In this document: positions 17,235-27,345 of the stretch, in pieces
Position numbering within the stretch: position 1 is the first letter of the stretch
Layout: the number at the start of each line of letters is the position of its first letter
Assembly: GCA_905205995.1 (NCBI GenBank)
Contig: CAJLFU010000005.1
Coordinates: 1 to 63,844 of the forward strand
Reading direction: 5' to 3'
DNA length: 63,844 nt
Source of the DNA: an uncultured Haemophilus sp.
GTDB taxonomy: Bacteria; Pseudomonadota; Gammaproteobacteria; Enterobacterales; Pasteurellaceae
Program-made: the position numbers and the translations under genes
The notes under the pieces: model-generated
The model's input: only the letters and a program-made list of their open reading frames with translations
What the model was told of the DNA's origin: nothing
Database searches by the model: none

Positions 17235-17266
17235 AAAAAGAGCGGCCATTTTGACCGCTCTTTTTT
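17235..17266. terminator. bidirectional terminator between ilvA and atpC
   Basis: AAAAAGAGCGG-CCA and TGA-CCGCTCTTTTT pair with one mismatch, with T-runs on both strands, between two convergent operons. Confidence 0.88.
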
Positions 17267-17278
17267 ATTATCATAAAC

Positions 17279-17707
17279 TTATCGTTTTGATTTAACGAGT
17301 TTTTCAGTAAGCTCGTAAGCACGAAGTTTCGCTAACTCTCTAGAAAGTTTCGCTACAAGAAGCTCATAATCCACATCAGAAACGTGAGCCACAATATTTT
17401 CTTCAGCTTTGCGTTTTGCTTCAAGAATACGATCTGCATCTAACTCGCTACCGCGAATTGCAACATCGGCAAGTACAGTTACTACTTTAGGTTGAACTTC
17501 TAAGAAGCCACCTGAAACATAGATAACTTCTTCTTTGCCATCTTCAAGGGTGAATTTAACAATCCCTGGCTTAATCGCCGTCATCAAAGGGGTGTGGTTT
17601 GGTAAAATACCTAGTTCACCTTCCACACCAGTTGCTTGGATTTGTTTAACAGCACCTTCAAAGATTTTTCGCTCTGCGCTGACTATTATTAGGTTAAATG
17701 TCGCCAT
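17279..17707 (-). CDS. atpC: ATP synthase epsilon subunit
   Basis: 142 residues. N-terminal beta-sandwich (MATFNLIIVSAERKIFEG) with GELGILPNHTPLMTAIKPG, then a C-terminal helical hairpin. Epsilon is part of the F1 central stalk and inhibits ATP hydrolysis. Last gene of the atp operon, 30 nt after atpD. Confidence 0.96.
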   Translation of the reverse strand: MATFNLIIVSAERKIFEGAVKQIQATGVEGELGILPNHTPLMTAIKPGIVKFTLEDGKEEVIYVSGGFLEVQPKVVTVLADVAIRGSELDADRILEAKRKAEENIVAHVSDVDYELLVAKLSRELAKLRAYELTEKLVKSKR

Positions 17708-17737
17708 TTTTGTTCTCCTTCAAATGACTTGAAGTGA

Positions 17738-19111
17738 TTACATATTTTTGGCTTTTTCTAGCGCTTCGTCGATTGTACCGACCATGTAGAACGCTTGTTC
17801 TGGAATATGGTCGTATTCGCCGTCTAAAATACCTTTAAAGCCGCGGATAGTTTCTTTTAAAGAAACATATTTACCTGGTGTACCGTTGAATACTTCAGCA
17901 ACGAAGAACGGTTGTGATAAGAAACGTTCAATTTTACGTGCACGTGCTACCACTAATTTATCTTCTTCAGATAACTCGTCCATACCAAGAATTGCGATAA
18001 TATCTTTCAATTCTTTATAACGTTGTAAGATACCTTGTACGCCACGCGCTACATCATAGTGCTCTTGACCAACAACGAGTGGGTCTAATTGGCGTGAAGT
18101 TGAATCTAATGGGTCAACCGCAGGGTAAATACCTAAAGACGCAATTTGACGACTTAATACAACTGTTGAGTCTAAGTGCGCAAAGGTTGTTGCCGGAGAT
18201 GGGTCAGTTAAGTCATCCGCAGGTACATATACCGCTTGTACAGAGGTAATAGAACCTGTTTTGGTTGAAGTGATACGTTCTTGTAACACACCCATTTCTT
18301 CTGCTAATGTCGGTTGGTAACCTACCGCAGATGGCATACGACCTAATAACGCAGATACTTCAGTACCAGCAAGGGTATAACGATAGATATTATCCACAAA
18401 GAATAATACATCACGACCTTCATCACGGAATTTTTCAGCCATGGTTAAACCGGTTAACGCAACACGTAAACGGTTACCTGGTGGCTCATTCATTTGTCCG
18501 TAAACTAATGATACTTTATCTAATACGTTAGAATCTTTCATTTCATGATAGAAGTCGTTACCTTCACGAGTACGTTCACCTACACCCGCAAATACGGAGT
18601 AACCTGAGTGCTCGATCGCGATGTTACGGATTAATTCCATCATGTTAACGGTTTTACCTACACCCGCACCACCGAATAGACCCACTTTACCACCTTTTGC
18701 GAATGGACAAATTAAGTCGATAACTTTGATACCAGTTTCTAGTAATTCCGTACTGTTAGATTGTTCTTCATAGCTTGGTGCTGGACGATGGATAGCCCAA
18801 TTTTCTTCCGCGCCGATATCACCTTGCTCATCGATTGGTTCACCCAATACGTTCATAATACGGCCTAGTGTTTTAGTCCCTACTGGAACTTGAATTGGGT
18901 TACCAGTATTTTCTACTTTTAAGCCACGTTTTAAGCCGTCAGATGTACCTAATGCGATACAGCGAACTACGCCGCCACCTAATTGTTGTTGAACTTCAAG
19001 GGTTAAACCTGATTCAACTTTTAATGCATCGTAAACTTTTGGTACTGCATCTTGTGGGAATTCAACGTCAATCACCGCACCGATGATTTGTACAATTTTT
19101 CCTGCTGACAT
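17738..19111 (-). CDS. atpD: ATP synthase beta subunit
   Basis: 457 residues. Catalytic F1 subunit with P-loop GGAGVGKT, the following GERTREGND segment and a C-terminal DELSEEDK loop (DELSEED-type). Makes ATP at the alpha/beta interface on the cytoplasmic face. 16 nt downstream of atpG. Confidence 0.98.
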   Translation of the reverse strand: MSAGKIVQIIGAVIDVEFPQDAVPKVYDALKVESGLTLEVQQQLGGGVVRCIALGTSDGLKRGLKVENTGNPIQVPVGTKTLGRIMNVLGEPIDEQGDIGAEENWAIHRPAPSYEEQSNSTELLETGIKVIDLICPFAKGGKVGLFGGAGVGKTVNMMELIRNIAIEHSGYSVFAGVGERTREGNDFYHEMKDSNVLDKVSLVYGQMNEPPGNRLRVALTGLTMAEKFRDEGRDVLFFVDNIYRYTLAGTEVSALLGRMPSAVGYQPTLAEEMGVLQERITSTKTGSITSVQAVYVPADDLTDPSPATTFAHLDSTVVLSRQIASLGIYPAVDPLDSTSRQLDPLVVGQEHYDVARGVQGILQRYKELKDIIAILGMDELSEEDKLVVARARKIERFLSQPFFVAEVFNGTPGKYVSLKETIRGFKGILDGEYDHIPEQAFYMVGTIDEALEKAKNM

Positions 19112-19127
19112 TACCGTTCCTCTTTTA

Positions 19128-19997
19128 TTAAATCGCTGCCGCGCCGGCGACGATTTCGTTTAATTCATTTGTAATACTTGCTTGACGGGCTTTGTTGTAA
19201 ACTAATCGCAAGTCATTGATTAAATTACCTGCATTATCAGTTGCCGCTTTCATTGCTACCATTCTAGCAGCTTGCTCGGAAGCAAGGTTATCTACCACAG
19301 ATTGATACACTTGTGATTCCAAATAACGAGTAAGCAAACTGTCTAATAAGACTTTTGGCTCTGGCTCGTAAAGGTAATCCCAGGTGCTTTGTCTTTGCTC
19401 TAAATTATCGGTTTCTAATGCCGGTAATGGTACTAATTGTTGGTAAACGGGTTTTTGTGCCATTGTATTAACGAATTTATTGTAGGCAATATAAACTGCA
19501 TCTACTTTACCGTCTTTATAGACATCAAACATGTCGTTTGCGACCCCGATCAAATCTTCCATTGCCGGATTATCACCCAAACCGGAAAGTTGTGCACGAA
19601 CAGGTAATCCTAATGAGCGGAAAAAGCTAATACCTTTTGAGCCAATTAAGCCCAATTCAACAGTAACGCCTTTATCTTTCCATTGTTTGATTTCTGTCAT
19701 CACAGTTTTAAACAAGTTAATGTTCAAACCGCCACACATTCCGCGGTCAGTCGAGACCACTAAGATCCCGACTCTTTTTACTTCGCGTTGAATTAAAAAT
19801 GGGTGTTTATAACCAACAGTTGCTTTAGAGACGTGGCTGATAACATTTCGTATTGTTTCAGAATACGGACGAGAAGCAGCCATACGATCTTGCGTTTTAC
19901 GCATTTTCGAGGTTGCCACCATTTCCATTGCCTTTGTAATTTTTTGTGTACTTTGTACACTGGCAATTTTGGTTTTTATCTCTTTTGCACCTGCCAT
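19128..19997 (-). CDS. atpG: ATP synthase gamma subunit
   Basis: 289 residues. N- and C-terminal helices (MAGAKEIKTKIASVQSTQKI; ITNELNEIVAGAAAI) form the rotating coiled-coil shaft; the STDRGMCGGLN motif is conserved in the family. Couples c-ring rotation to catalysis in F1. Confidence 0.97.
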   Translation of the reverse strand: MAGAKEIKTKIASVQSTQKITKAMEMVATSKMRKTQDRMAASRPYSETIRNVISHVSKATVGYKHPFLIQREVKRVGILVVSTDRGMCGGLNINLFKTVMTEIKQWKDKGVTVELGLIGSKGISFFRSLGLPVRAQLSGLGDNPAMEDLIGVANDMFDVYKDGKVDAVYIAYNKFVNTMAQKPVYQQLVPLPALETDNLEQRQSTWDYLYEPEPKVLLDSLLTRYLESQVYQSVVDNLASEQAARMVAMKAATDNAGNLINDLRLVYNKARQASITNELNEIVAGAAAI

Positions 19998-20015
19998 CTT
20001 ATTTCTCCGTTACTT

Positions 20016-21557
20016 TTACCACGCGCTGTTGGCTTTAAAGTTATCCAAAATCGCTTTTAATGATGCTTTAACTTCATCATTGTAATTACCGGTTTTGGTC
20101 AATTCAGCCATAAACTCGCTGTGGTTACGGCGAGCGTAATCTAAAAGTGCGGCTTCAAAACTTGCAATTTTTTGCAATTCCACATCTTCTAAATAGCCAA
20201 ACTCAACCGCGAAAAGCAACACAGATTGCTCTGCTACACTAAGCGGTACATATTGTTTTTGTTTCAATAATTCAGTGACTTTTTCACCGTGAGAAAGTTG
20301 TTTACGGGTTGCATCATCAAGGTCAGATGCAAACTGAGCAAACGCCGCTAATTCACGATATTGAGCCAATGCAGTACGGATACCACCAGCTAATTTTTTC
20401 ACTACTTTAGTTTGTGCAGAACCACCCACACGAGATACCGAAATACCAGGGTTTACCGCTGGACGAATACCAGAGTTAAATAAGTTAGATTCTAAGAAAA
20501 TCTGACCATCGGTAATCGAAATTACGTTGGTTGGAACGAATGCAGAAACGTCACCCGCTTGAGTTTCAATAATAGGAAGAGCGGTTAAAGAACCTGTTTT
20601 TCCTTTTACTGCACCTTGAGTAAATTTCTCTACGTATTCTTCATTTACACGTGCAGCACGTTCAAGTAAACGTGAGTGTAGATAGAATACGTCACCTGGA
20701 TATGCTTCACGACCTGGTGGACGACGTAATAATAATGAAATTTGACGATAAGCAACGGCTTGTTTTGATAAATCATCGTAAACGATTAATGCATCTTCAC
20801 CGCGATCACGGAAATATTCACCCATTGCACAACCTGAGTAAGGTGCAAGGTATTGTAATGCCGCTGATTCAGACGCTGACGCTGCAACAACGATAGTGTT
20901 TTCAAGCGCACCGTGTTCTTCTAATTTACGTACTACGTTTGCGATAGTCGAAGCTTTTTGGCCGATCGCGACATAGATACATTTAATACCTGAATCACGT
21001 TGGTTGATGATTGCGTCGATTGCTAATGCTGTTTTACCTGTTTGACGGTCACCGATGATTAACTCACGTTGACCACGACCGATTGGAACCATTGAGTCAA
21101 CTGCTTTATAACCAGTTTGTACAGGTTGATCAACAGATTTACGATCGATAACACCTGGCGCAATAACTTCAACAGGAGAGAAACCATCGTTTTCAATTTC
21201 GCCTTTGCCATCGATTGGTTGACCAAGTGTGTTTACCACGCGACCTAATAAACCACGACCAACTGGTACTTCAAGGATACGGCCAGTACATTGTACTTCC
21301 ATACCTTCCGCTAAGTCTGCGTAAGGACCCATTACTACCGCACCAACAGAATCACGTTCAAGGTTAAGTGCCATTGCGTAACGGTTGCCTGGTAAGGCGA
21401 TCATTTCGCCTTGCATCACATCGCTTAAACCGTGAACACGAATAATCCCATCACTTACAGAAACAATTGTCCCTGTATTGCGGGCTTCGCTCACCACGTC
21501 GAATTGAGCGATGCGTTTTTTAATCAATTCACTAATTTCAGTTGAATTTAGTTGCAT
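20016..21557 (-). CDS. atpA: ATP synthase alpha subunit
   Basis: 513 residues, the same as E. coli. Regulatory F1 subunit with P-loop GDRQTGKT and the conserved PAVNPGISVSRVGGSAQ region. The N-terminal MQLNSTEISELIKKRIAQF helix contacts delta. Followed 18 nt later by atpG. Confidence 0.98.
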   Translation of the reverse strand: MQLNSTEISELIKKRIAQFDVVSEARNTGTIVSVSDGIIRVHGLSDVMQGEMIALPGNRYAMALNLERDSVGAVVMGPYADLAEGMEVQCTGRILEVPVGRGLLGRVVNTLGQPIDGKGEIENDGFSPVEVIAPGVIDRKSVDQPVQTGYKAVDSMVPIGRGQRELIIGDRQTGKTALAIDAIINQRDSGIKCIYVAIGQKASTIANVVRKLEEHGALENTIVVAASASESAALQYLAPYSGCAMGEYFRDRGEDALIVYDDLSKQAVAYRQISLLLRRPPGREAYPGDVFYLHSRLLERAARVNEEYVEKFTQGAVKGKTGSLTALPIIETQAGDVSAFVPTNVISITDGQIFLESNLFNSGIRPAVNPGISVSRVGGSAQTKVVKKLAGGIRTALAQYRELAAFAQFASDLDDATRKQLSHGEKVTELLKQKQYVPLSVAEQSVLLFAVEFGYLEDVELQKIASFEAALLDYARRNHSEFMAELTKTGNYNDEVKASLKAILDNFKANSAW

Positions 21558-21569
21558 CTTGTATTCCTC

Positions 21570-22103
21570 TTATAATTGCAACTCGTTTGCGAGACGAGCA
21601 AGTTGCCCACGGCTACTTCCGTCAATCACAAAGTCTTCTGTACGAATAACCACACCGGCAATCAGTGAGCTATCTACGTTGCAATTTAATTTCACTTTGC
21701 GAGCTAATCTCTTTTCCATTGCAGCTGCAATTTTTTCGATTTGTGTTGCATTCAATGGTTGTGCGGAAGTTACTTCAACTTCTGCAATAGCTTGGTGTTC
21801 TTCTACATAATGTTTAAATTCTTCAAACACAGTAGAAATCGCACTCAAACGCTTATTTTCAGCCATTAACCGAATAAGATTTTGCCCATATTGATCCAAT
21901 TGTTCGCCACAAATAGAAATTACTGTATTAGCTAATTTCTGTGCAGAAAGAGAACTACTTAAGTAAGCTTTTACCGTTTCATCTTCAGCTACAGCAGCAG
22001 CGAAACCTAACATTTCAGTCCATTTTTCGACCGCACTTTGTTCAATGGCAAAGTCGAATGCAGCTTTTGCATAAGGGCGAGCTATTGTAGTTAATTCTGA
22101 CAT
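21570..22103 (-). CDS. atpH: ATP synthase delta subunit
   Basis: 177 residues. N-terminal six-helix domain (MSELTTIARPYAKAAFDFA, the RPYAKA signature) and a C-terminal domain with VDSSLIAGVVIRTEDFVIDGS. Connects the peripheral stalk to alpha. An uptake signal lies in the coding sequence near 22033. Confidence 0.96.
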   Translation of the reverse strand: MSELTTIARPYAKAAFDFAIEQSAVEKWTEMLGFAAAVAEDETVKAYLSSSLSAQKLANTVISICGEQLDQYGQNLIRLMAENKRLSAISTVFEEFKHYVEEHQAIAEVEVTSAQPLNATQIEKIAAAMEKRLARKVKLNCNVDSSLIAGVVIRTEDFVIDGSSRGQLARLANELQL

Positions 22104-22115
22104 AAGCTAAGCCTC

Positions 22116-22586
22116 TTATAACTCTGCAACTAATTTATCAATAATGTCATTGTTTGCCGCTTCATCAATAGAACGACCCACAATTTTCTCAGCACCAGCC
22201 ACTGCTAATGAAGCCACTTTAACACGTAATTCTTCTTGAACACGTTTACGTTCTGCTTCTACTTCAGCATAACCTTGAGCAATAATTTTTGCTTTCAGTT
22301 CTTCGGCTTCTGCCTTCACTTCGTCTAACACTTCATTGCGACGTTTATTAGCAGCATCTAAAATCTCTTGAGCTTGTACTTTTGCAGATAAAAGTTCTTG
22401 TTCCACAAGATTTTTAGTATCTGCTTGCTCTTTTTTCGCTGCTTCAGCTGACGCTAACGCGTTCGCAATTTGGCTTTGACGTGTTTCAATCGCATTAATA
22501 ATTGGTGGCCAAACAAACTTCATGCAGAACCACACGAAAAGTGCGAACGCAATAAGTTGACCAATCAATGTTGCATTTAAATTCAC
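22116..22586 (-). CDS. atpF: ATP synthase b subunit
   Basis: 156 residues. One N-terminal membrane helix (LIGQLIAFALFVWFCMKFVW) followed by a long charged coiled coil (ASAEAAKKEQADTKNLVEQE...) that dimerises as the peripheral stalk. Confidence 0.96.
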   Translation of the reverse strand: MNLNATLIGQLIAFALFVWFCMKFVWPPIINAIETRQSQIANALASAEAAKKEQADTKNLVEQELLSAKVQAQEILDAANKRRNEVLDEVKAEAEELKAKIIAQGYAEVEAERKRVQEELRVKVASLAVAGAEKIVGRSIDEAANNDIIDKLVAEL

Positions 22587-22635
22587 AACGTCCTCCTTAC
22601 TATGCTTGTTTTACGTTGATAAGCAAATAAGGTGA

Positions 22636-22890
22636 TTAGTGTAATAAACCGATGAATGGGTTTGCGAAAATGAAAAGTAATGAAATACCAACAGCAATCA
22701 TTGCAATCGCATCCAAAAGACCTGCCACGATAAACATTTTAGTTTGTAGGCTAGATGCTAATTCAGGTTGACGAGCAGATGATTCTAAGAATTTACCACC
22801 TAAGATCGCAAAGCCGATTGCAGTACCTAATGCAGCAAATGCAAGAAGGATTGATGCACCAATGATTGTCGCTGTAATAACAGTTTCCAT
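22636..22890 (-). CDS. atpE: ATP synthase c subunit
   Basis: 84 residues, two membrane helices. Helix 2 contains the proton-carrying aspartate in GLLDAIAMIAVGIS. Forms the rotor ring of F0. The start METVITA at 22890 has GGAG 7 nt upstream and is preferred over an in-frame TTG four codons earlier. Confidence 0.96.
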   Translation of the reverse strand: METVITATIIGASILLAFAALGTAIGFAILGGKFLESSARQPELASSLQTKMFIVAGLLDAIAMIAVGISLLFIFANPFIGLLH

Positions 22891-22944
22891 AATGTTCTCC
22901 AATAGAAGTTAAGTTTAGCCCTAGAGCCGGTTAATAAAAAATGA

Positions 22945-23733
22945 TTAATGATCTGCTTTGTTATAAGCAATACTTAAATAAACGACCGTTAACATCATAA
23001 AGATGAATGCTTGTAACGTAATAATCAAAATATGGAAAATAGCCCAAGCAAGGTGTAACGGAATTCCCAATGCTGCGATAGCCACATTTGCAGAGTACAT
23101 CACAGCGATAAGAACAAAGATTAATTCCCCTGCATACATATTACCGAATAGACGGAAAGCAAGAGAAATAGGTTTTGCTAATAAAGTTACGGTTTCAAGA
23201 ATAAAGTTTACTGGAATAAACACCCAATGATTAAAAGGATGGAGTGTATATTCTTTCGCTAAGCCACCAAAACCTTTTGATTTAACTGTATAGAAAAGAA
23301 TAAGGAAGAATACGCAGATCGACATACCCAAGGTTGCGCTGATATCTGCTGTTGGCACAGCTCTTAAGTAGTGAATACCAAAGAGGCTGGCAAGTTGAGG
23401 AGGGAAATCAACAGGAATTAAGTCAATAGCATTCATAATGAATACCCAGCAGAAAATGGTTAAAGCAATTGGTGCTACCACATTACGCGGGCCATGAAAG
23501 TTTTCTTTCACAATGCCATCAACCCAACCTACGACAATTTCAACCAAACATTGCATTTTGCCCGGTACGCCTGTTGTTGCATTTTTTGCAACGCGAGAAA
23601 AAATAAACAGGAAAATCACTGCAGATACGATCGAGAAAAAGAGCGTATCAACATGAACGTTCCAGAAACCATCACCTGTTTTTAAGAAGGTCAAGTGGTG
23701 GCCAATATATTCGGAAGTCGTTTGTCCAGACAT
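22945..23733 (-). CDS. atpB: ATP synthase a subunit
   Basis: 262 residues with five to six membrane helices. The essential arginine for proton translocation is in SLAFRLFGNMYAGE. The start MSGQTTSEYIG at 23733 follows AAAGGG; the TTG two codons earlier is not needed. Confidence 0.96.
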   Translation of the reverse strand: MSGQTTSEYIGHHLTFLKTGDGFWNVHVDTLFFSIVSAVIFLFIFSRVAKNATTGVPGKMQCLVEIVVGWVDGIVKENFHGPRNVVAPIALTIFCWVFIMNAIDLIPVDFPPQLASLFGIHYLRAVPTADISATLGMSICVFFLILFYTVKSKGFGGLAKEYTLHPFNHWVFIPVNFILETVTLLAKPISLAFRLFGNMYAGELIFVLIAVMYSANVAIAALGIPLHLAWAIFHILIITLQAFIFMMLTVVYLSIAYNKADH

Positions 23734-23763
23734 AGTCAACCCTTTGTAGAAAAAAGAAAAAAT

Positions 23764-24138
23764 TTAAGATTTATTTAACAAAAACGGAATAAAATTATTC
23801 AACGCTAATGCCGTAAAAAAACCAACAAAAAACAAAATAAAATGTGAGATAGAAAGCCATTTAAAGGACACACCCACAAGCACAATCGTCAGCATAAATT
23901 TCAATGCTTCACCACGATAAAATGCCGTTAATTTTGTTGAGAAATCTTGTTTGCGAAAAAAAACAATATAAGCAAAAGCACAAAATGGCACAAAAGCACA
24001 GATAAATCCTAAACTAAAATCTACCGCACTTTCACCTTGCCAAAGCGCAACTAACAAACCAAAAACAACAAGACAAATAGATTCAATGATCATCGTTTTT
24101 TGATATCGATTTTTGGCCTGTGTTAAAACCTTAGACAT
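23764..24138 (-). CDS. atpI: ATP synthase accessory protein I
   Basis: 124 residues with about four hydrophobic segments. First gene of the atp operon, as in E. coli; AtpI is thought to help c-ring assembly and is often weakly conserved. Identity rests on length, membrane pattern and position 30 nt before atpB. Confidence 0.85.
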   Translation of the reverse strand: MSKVLTQAKNRYQKTMIIESICLVVFGLLVALWQGESAVDFSLGFICAFVPFCAFAYIVFFRKQDFSTKLTAFYRGEALKFMLTIVLVGVSFKWLSISHFILFFVGFFTALALNNFIPFLLNKS

Positions 24139-24171
24139 TATCTTATTTTTTTAAAATACAAAAACTACCTA

Positions 24172-24199
24172 ATTATACCCGTGCTACAAAGAGTTTCAA
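24172..24199 (-). promoter_or_regulatory. atp operon promoter
   Basis: On the minus strand, TTGAAA (24194-24199), a 16-nt spacer and a perfect -10 TATAAT (24172-24177), about 33 bp before atpI. Confidence 0.65.
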
Positions 24200-24278
24200 C
24201 TTTTTAACCACTAAAAAATGTTAAACAAATCACACTTTTAAAAAATAATTAACAAAATAGCCGTAAAAAAAGTGTGTT

Positions 24279-24890
24279 TTATCGTAAAACGATTAAATGT
24301 CGCTCACCTATAAGCTCTGGTACATGCAAAGTTATCACGTCTTTTACTTCGAATTTTTTGTCTAATTCTTGAACTTCATCTTCGTGATAAATGCCTTTTA
24401 AAGCATAAAAATATCCATCTTGTTTTGGCAAATGATGACACCAATCTGTCATATCTTTTAACGAAGCAAATGCACGACTTAATACACCGTCGAATTTTTG
24501 TTCAGGTTGGTATTCCTCAACGCGGCTAAGAACAGGTTCTACATTTGTTAGTCCTAACTCACGTACTGCATTTCGAATGAAGCTAATACGCTTACCTAAA
24601 CTATCTAACAAGACAAACTGCTTAGTAGGATTTATAATGGCTAAAGGCAGGCCTGGCAAGCCTGGACCCGTTCCTACATCTATAAAACGATCCCCTTGTA
24701 AATAAGGACTAACAACAATACTATCCAAGATATGTTTAACTAACATCTCTTGTGGATCACGTACAGAGGTTAAATTATAAGCCTTGTTCCATTTATGGAG
24801 TAATTGTACCAACTGAATCAGTTGATCTTTTTGTAGATCGGTTAATTGAATTTCTGCTTGAGCCAGTAAATTTTCGAGTTTTGCTTTCAT
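24279..24890 (-). CDS. rsmG: 16S rRNA (guanine-527 N7) methyltransferase
   Basis: 203 residues (E. coli RsmG 207). SAM-binding motif FIDVGTGPGLPGLPLAI near residue 67, then the LLDSLGKRISFIRNAV motif. Methylates G527 of 16S rRNA; also called gidB. Positioned between mnmG and the atp operon as in E. coli, but separated from mnmG by a terminator hairpin. Confidence 0.95.
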   Translation of the reverse strand: MKAKLENLLAQAEIQLTDLQKDQLIQLVQLLHKWNKAYNLTSVRDPQEMLVKHILDSIVVSPYLQGDRFIDVGTGPGLPGLPLAIINPTKQFVLLDSLGKRISFIRNAVRELGLTNVEPVLSRVEEYQPEQKFDGVLSRAFASLKDMTDWCHHLPKQDGYFYALKGIYHEDEVQELDKKFEVKDVITLHVPELIGERHLIVLR

Positions 24891-25010
24891 TTTTCTATCT
24901 ATCTTGTCTGTTTGTCGTCATTCTACTTGAAAGTGCGGTTAAAATCCTTAGTGTTTTTATTTCAGCAAAAATTTAGCCTACTAATCACATCTTTTTAATT
25001 TGTAATATAA

Positions 25011-25040
25011 AAAAGTGCGATGAAAATTCACCGCACTTTT
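25011..25040. terminator. uptake-signal hairpin between mnmG and rsmG
   Basis: AAAAGTGCG-A-TGAA / TTCA-C-CGCACTTTT with one internal mismatch and a 2-nt loop; works as terminator on either strand. Confidence 0.7.
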
Positions 25041-25060
25041 ACTTTCAATACCTGAGAAGT

Positions 25061-26950
25061 TTACTCCCCACGTTTTAGCATTCCTTGTTTTTTCAAATTC
25101 ACCAGAATAATTGAAATTGCTGCAGGGGTAACGCCTGAAATTCGGCTTGCTTGGCCAATGGAAACCGGACGATGCTGTTCTAACTTCGCACGTACTTCAT
25201 TAGATAAACCGGAAACTTTGCTGTAATCAAAGTTAGCCGGAATTGCCGTATTTTCGTGGCGTTTTTGTTTTTCAATTTCTTCTTGTTGATGCTCAATATA
25301 GCCTTGATACTTAATAGCAATTTCCACTTGTTCTACGGCTTCTCTATCTTCCATTGCTGGTTTGTATGGTGTTAAAGAAGTCAAAATATCGTAGGTCATC
25401 TCTGGACGGCGCAATAAATCTTCACCGTTGGCTTCACGCACAAGTGGGCTGCCAAGTACTTTATTCGCTTCTTCTAAATATTCAGAACGCGGATGCAACC
25501 AAATGCTGCGTAAGCGTTGGCGTTCCTGTTCAATATTTTCCATTTTTTGATTAAAGCGTGCCCAGCGAACCTCATCAATCAAACCTAATTCATGGGCAAT
25601 TGGCGTTAAACGAATATCCGCATTATCTTCACGTAATAACAAACGGTATTCTGCACGAGAAGTGAATACACGATACGGTTCTTTGGTACCAAGCGTACAA
25701 AGGTCATCAACCAATACGCCAGTATAAGATTGATCGCGGCGTGGATACCATGCCTCTTTTTCTTGTACGTAAAGACCTGCGTTAATCCCCGCCAATAAAC
25801 CTTGTGCCGCCGCTTCTTCATAACCGGTTGTACCGTTAATTTGACCTGCAAAGAATAAACCCGAAATCGATTTAGTCTCTAACGTTGGTTTTAAGTCACG
25901 TGGATCAAAATAATCATATTCAATGGCATAACCCGGTTTGATGATGCGAGCCTTTTCCAAACCTTTCATGGAATTCACAATGCCCATTTGTACATCAAAC
26001 GGCAAACTGGTAGAAATTCCATTTGGATACACTTCATTACTGGTTAAGCCTTCTGGTTCCAAATAAATTTGATGTGAATTACGATCCGCAAAACGCATTA
26101 CTTTATCTTCAATGGATGGACAATAACGTGGACCGATCCCTTCAATTACACCAGTATACATTGGACTGCGATCCAAATTATTACGGATCACTTCATGGGT
26201 TTGTTCATTGGTATGGGTGATATAACAAGGAATTTGTTGAGGGTGATCATCCACTGATCCCATAAAAGAGAAAACAGGCAACACCTCATCACCATGCTGT
26301 TTAGCTAAAATATCAAAATTGATTGTACGTGCATCAATACGCGGTGGTGTACCGGTTTTTAAACGATCAACGCGTAAATTCAGATCACGTAAACGATGAG
26401 AAAGTGTAATGGATGCCGGATCACCTGCACGGCCGCCTTCATAGTTATCTAAACCAATGTGGATCTTACCCGCTAAGAAAGTACCGGCAGTTAAAATAAC
26501 CGATTTCGCACGGAATTTAAGCCCCATTTTGGTTTCCACACCACAAACGCGATCTTGCTCAATTAAAATATCGGTTACTTCTTGTTGGAAAATATCTAAA
26601 TTTGGTTGATTCTCTAGTGCGATGCGTACAGCCTGACGATATAAAACACGGTCAGCTTGAGCACGAGTTGCACGTACAGCAGGCCCTTTACTGCTGTTTA
26701 AAGTACGAAATTGAATACCGGCTTTATCCGCTGCGTGAGCCATAAGACCGCCCATCGCATCAATTTCTCTCACTAAATGGCCTTTACCAATGCCGCCAAT
26801 GGCTGGATTACATGACATTTGTCCAAGGGTATCAACATTATGTGTCAATAACAGGGTTTTTAATCCCATGCGTGCTGGTGCCAATGCGGCTTCTGTACCA
26901 GCATGACCGCCACCAACAACGATCACATCATAATTTTCGGTGTAAAACAT
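25061..26950 (-). CDS. mnmG: tRNA uridine-34 carboxymethylaminomethyl synthase subunit MnmG
   Basis: 629 residues, the same as E. coli MnmG (GidA). The N-terminal FAD-binding motif is VVGGGHAGTEAALAPARMG. The conserved middle motifs are GPRYCPSIEDK and GTTGYEEAAAQGL. With MnmE it modifies the wobble uridine of several tRNAs. It reads away from oriC, the classical gidA-oriC arrangement. Confidence 0.97.
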   Translation of the reverse strand: MFYTENYDVIVVGGGHAGTEAALAPARMGLKTLLLTHNVDTLGQMSCNPAIGGIGKGHLVREIDAMGGLMAHAADKAGIQFRTLNSSKGPAVRATRAQADRVLYRQAVRIALENQPNLDIFQQEVTDILIEQDRVCGVETKMGLKFRAKSVILTAGTFLAGKIHIGLDNYEGGRAGDPASITLSHRLRDLNLRVDRLKTGTPPRIDARTINFDILAKQHGDEVLPVFSFMGSVDDHPQQIPCYITHTNEQTHEVIRNNLDRSPMYTGVIEGIGPRYCPSIEDKVMRFADRNSHQIYLEPEGLTSNEVYPNGISTSLPFDVQMGIVNSMKGLEKARIIKPGYAIEYDYFDPRDLKPTLETKSISGLFFAGQINGTTGYEEAAAQGLLAGINAGLYVQEKEAWYPRRDQSYTGVLVDDLCTLGTKEPYRVFTSRAEYRLLLREDNADIRLTPIAHELGLIDEVRWARFNQKMENIEQERQRLRSIWLHPRSEYLEEANKVLGSPLVREANGEDLLRRPEMTYDILTSLTPYKPAMEDREAVEQVEIAIKYQGYIEHQQEEIEKQKRHENTAIPANFDYSKVSGLSNEVRAKLEQHRPVSIGQASRISGVTPAAISIILVNLKKQGMLKRGE

Positions 26951-26959
26951 ATCTCTCTC

Positions 26960-27345
26960 TTCGTCTTCTATTTGATCTTCGATCTAAAAATAGGCGCTAT
27001 TCTACTGAAAATTACGTGTGCTTGAAAGCAAGAATTCAATCTGTGATAAGAGAAGATCGAGAGGTAATAAAGATAAGATCTATTTATATATAAAGATCTT
27101 ATTATTGTTACTATTACGATCCTTTTAACTTGTGAATAAGATCATTTTCCTTTTTTAAATGAATAAGTTAGATCATTTTAGACTGTGTTGAAATGTCATC
27201 AGTTTGGAGGCTTTTTCTTGTGGATAACCTTTAATTTTATCCACAGTTAAAACAATCATCATATTTATTCAGTGGAAAAGAACAAGTTTTTGACAGGTTT
27301 TATTAAAGTTATCCACAGGTGATTTTTTTGATAATAGATAAAGAA
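26960..27345. other. chromosomal replication origin oriC
   Basis: No coding frame is supported between mnmG and mioC. Three perfect DnaA boxes TTATCCACA/TGTGGATAA lie at 27219-27227, 27237-27245 and 27309-27317, and a one-mismatch box TGTGAATAA at 27131-27139. An AT-rich unwinding region has three GATC-led 13-mer-like units starting at 27077, 27095 and 27118, next to the first box as in E. coli. Eight GATC sites lie between 26974 and 27175. The flanking genes (mnmG, mioC) are those of the E. coli origin. Confidence 0.93.
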
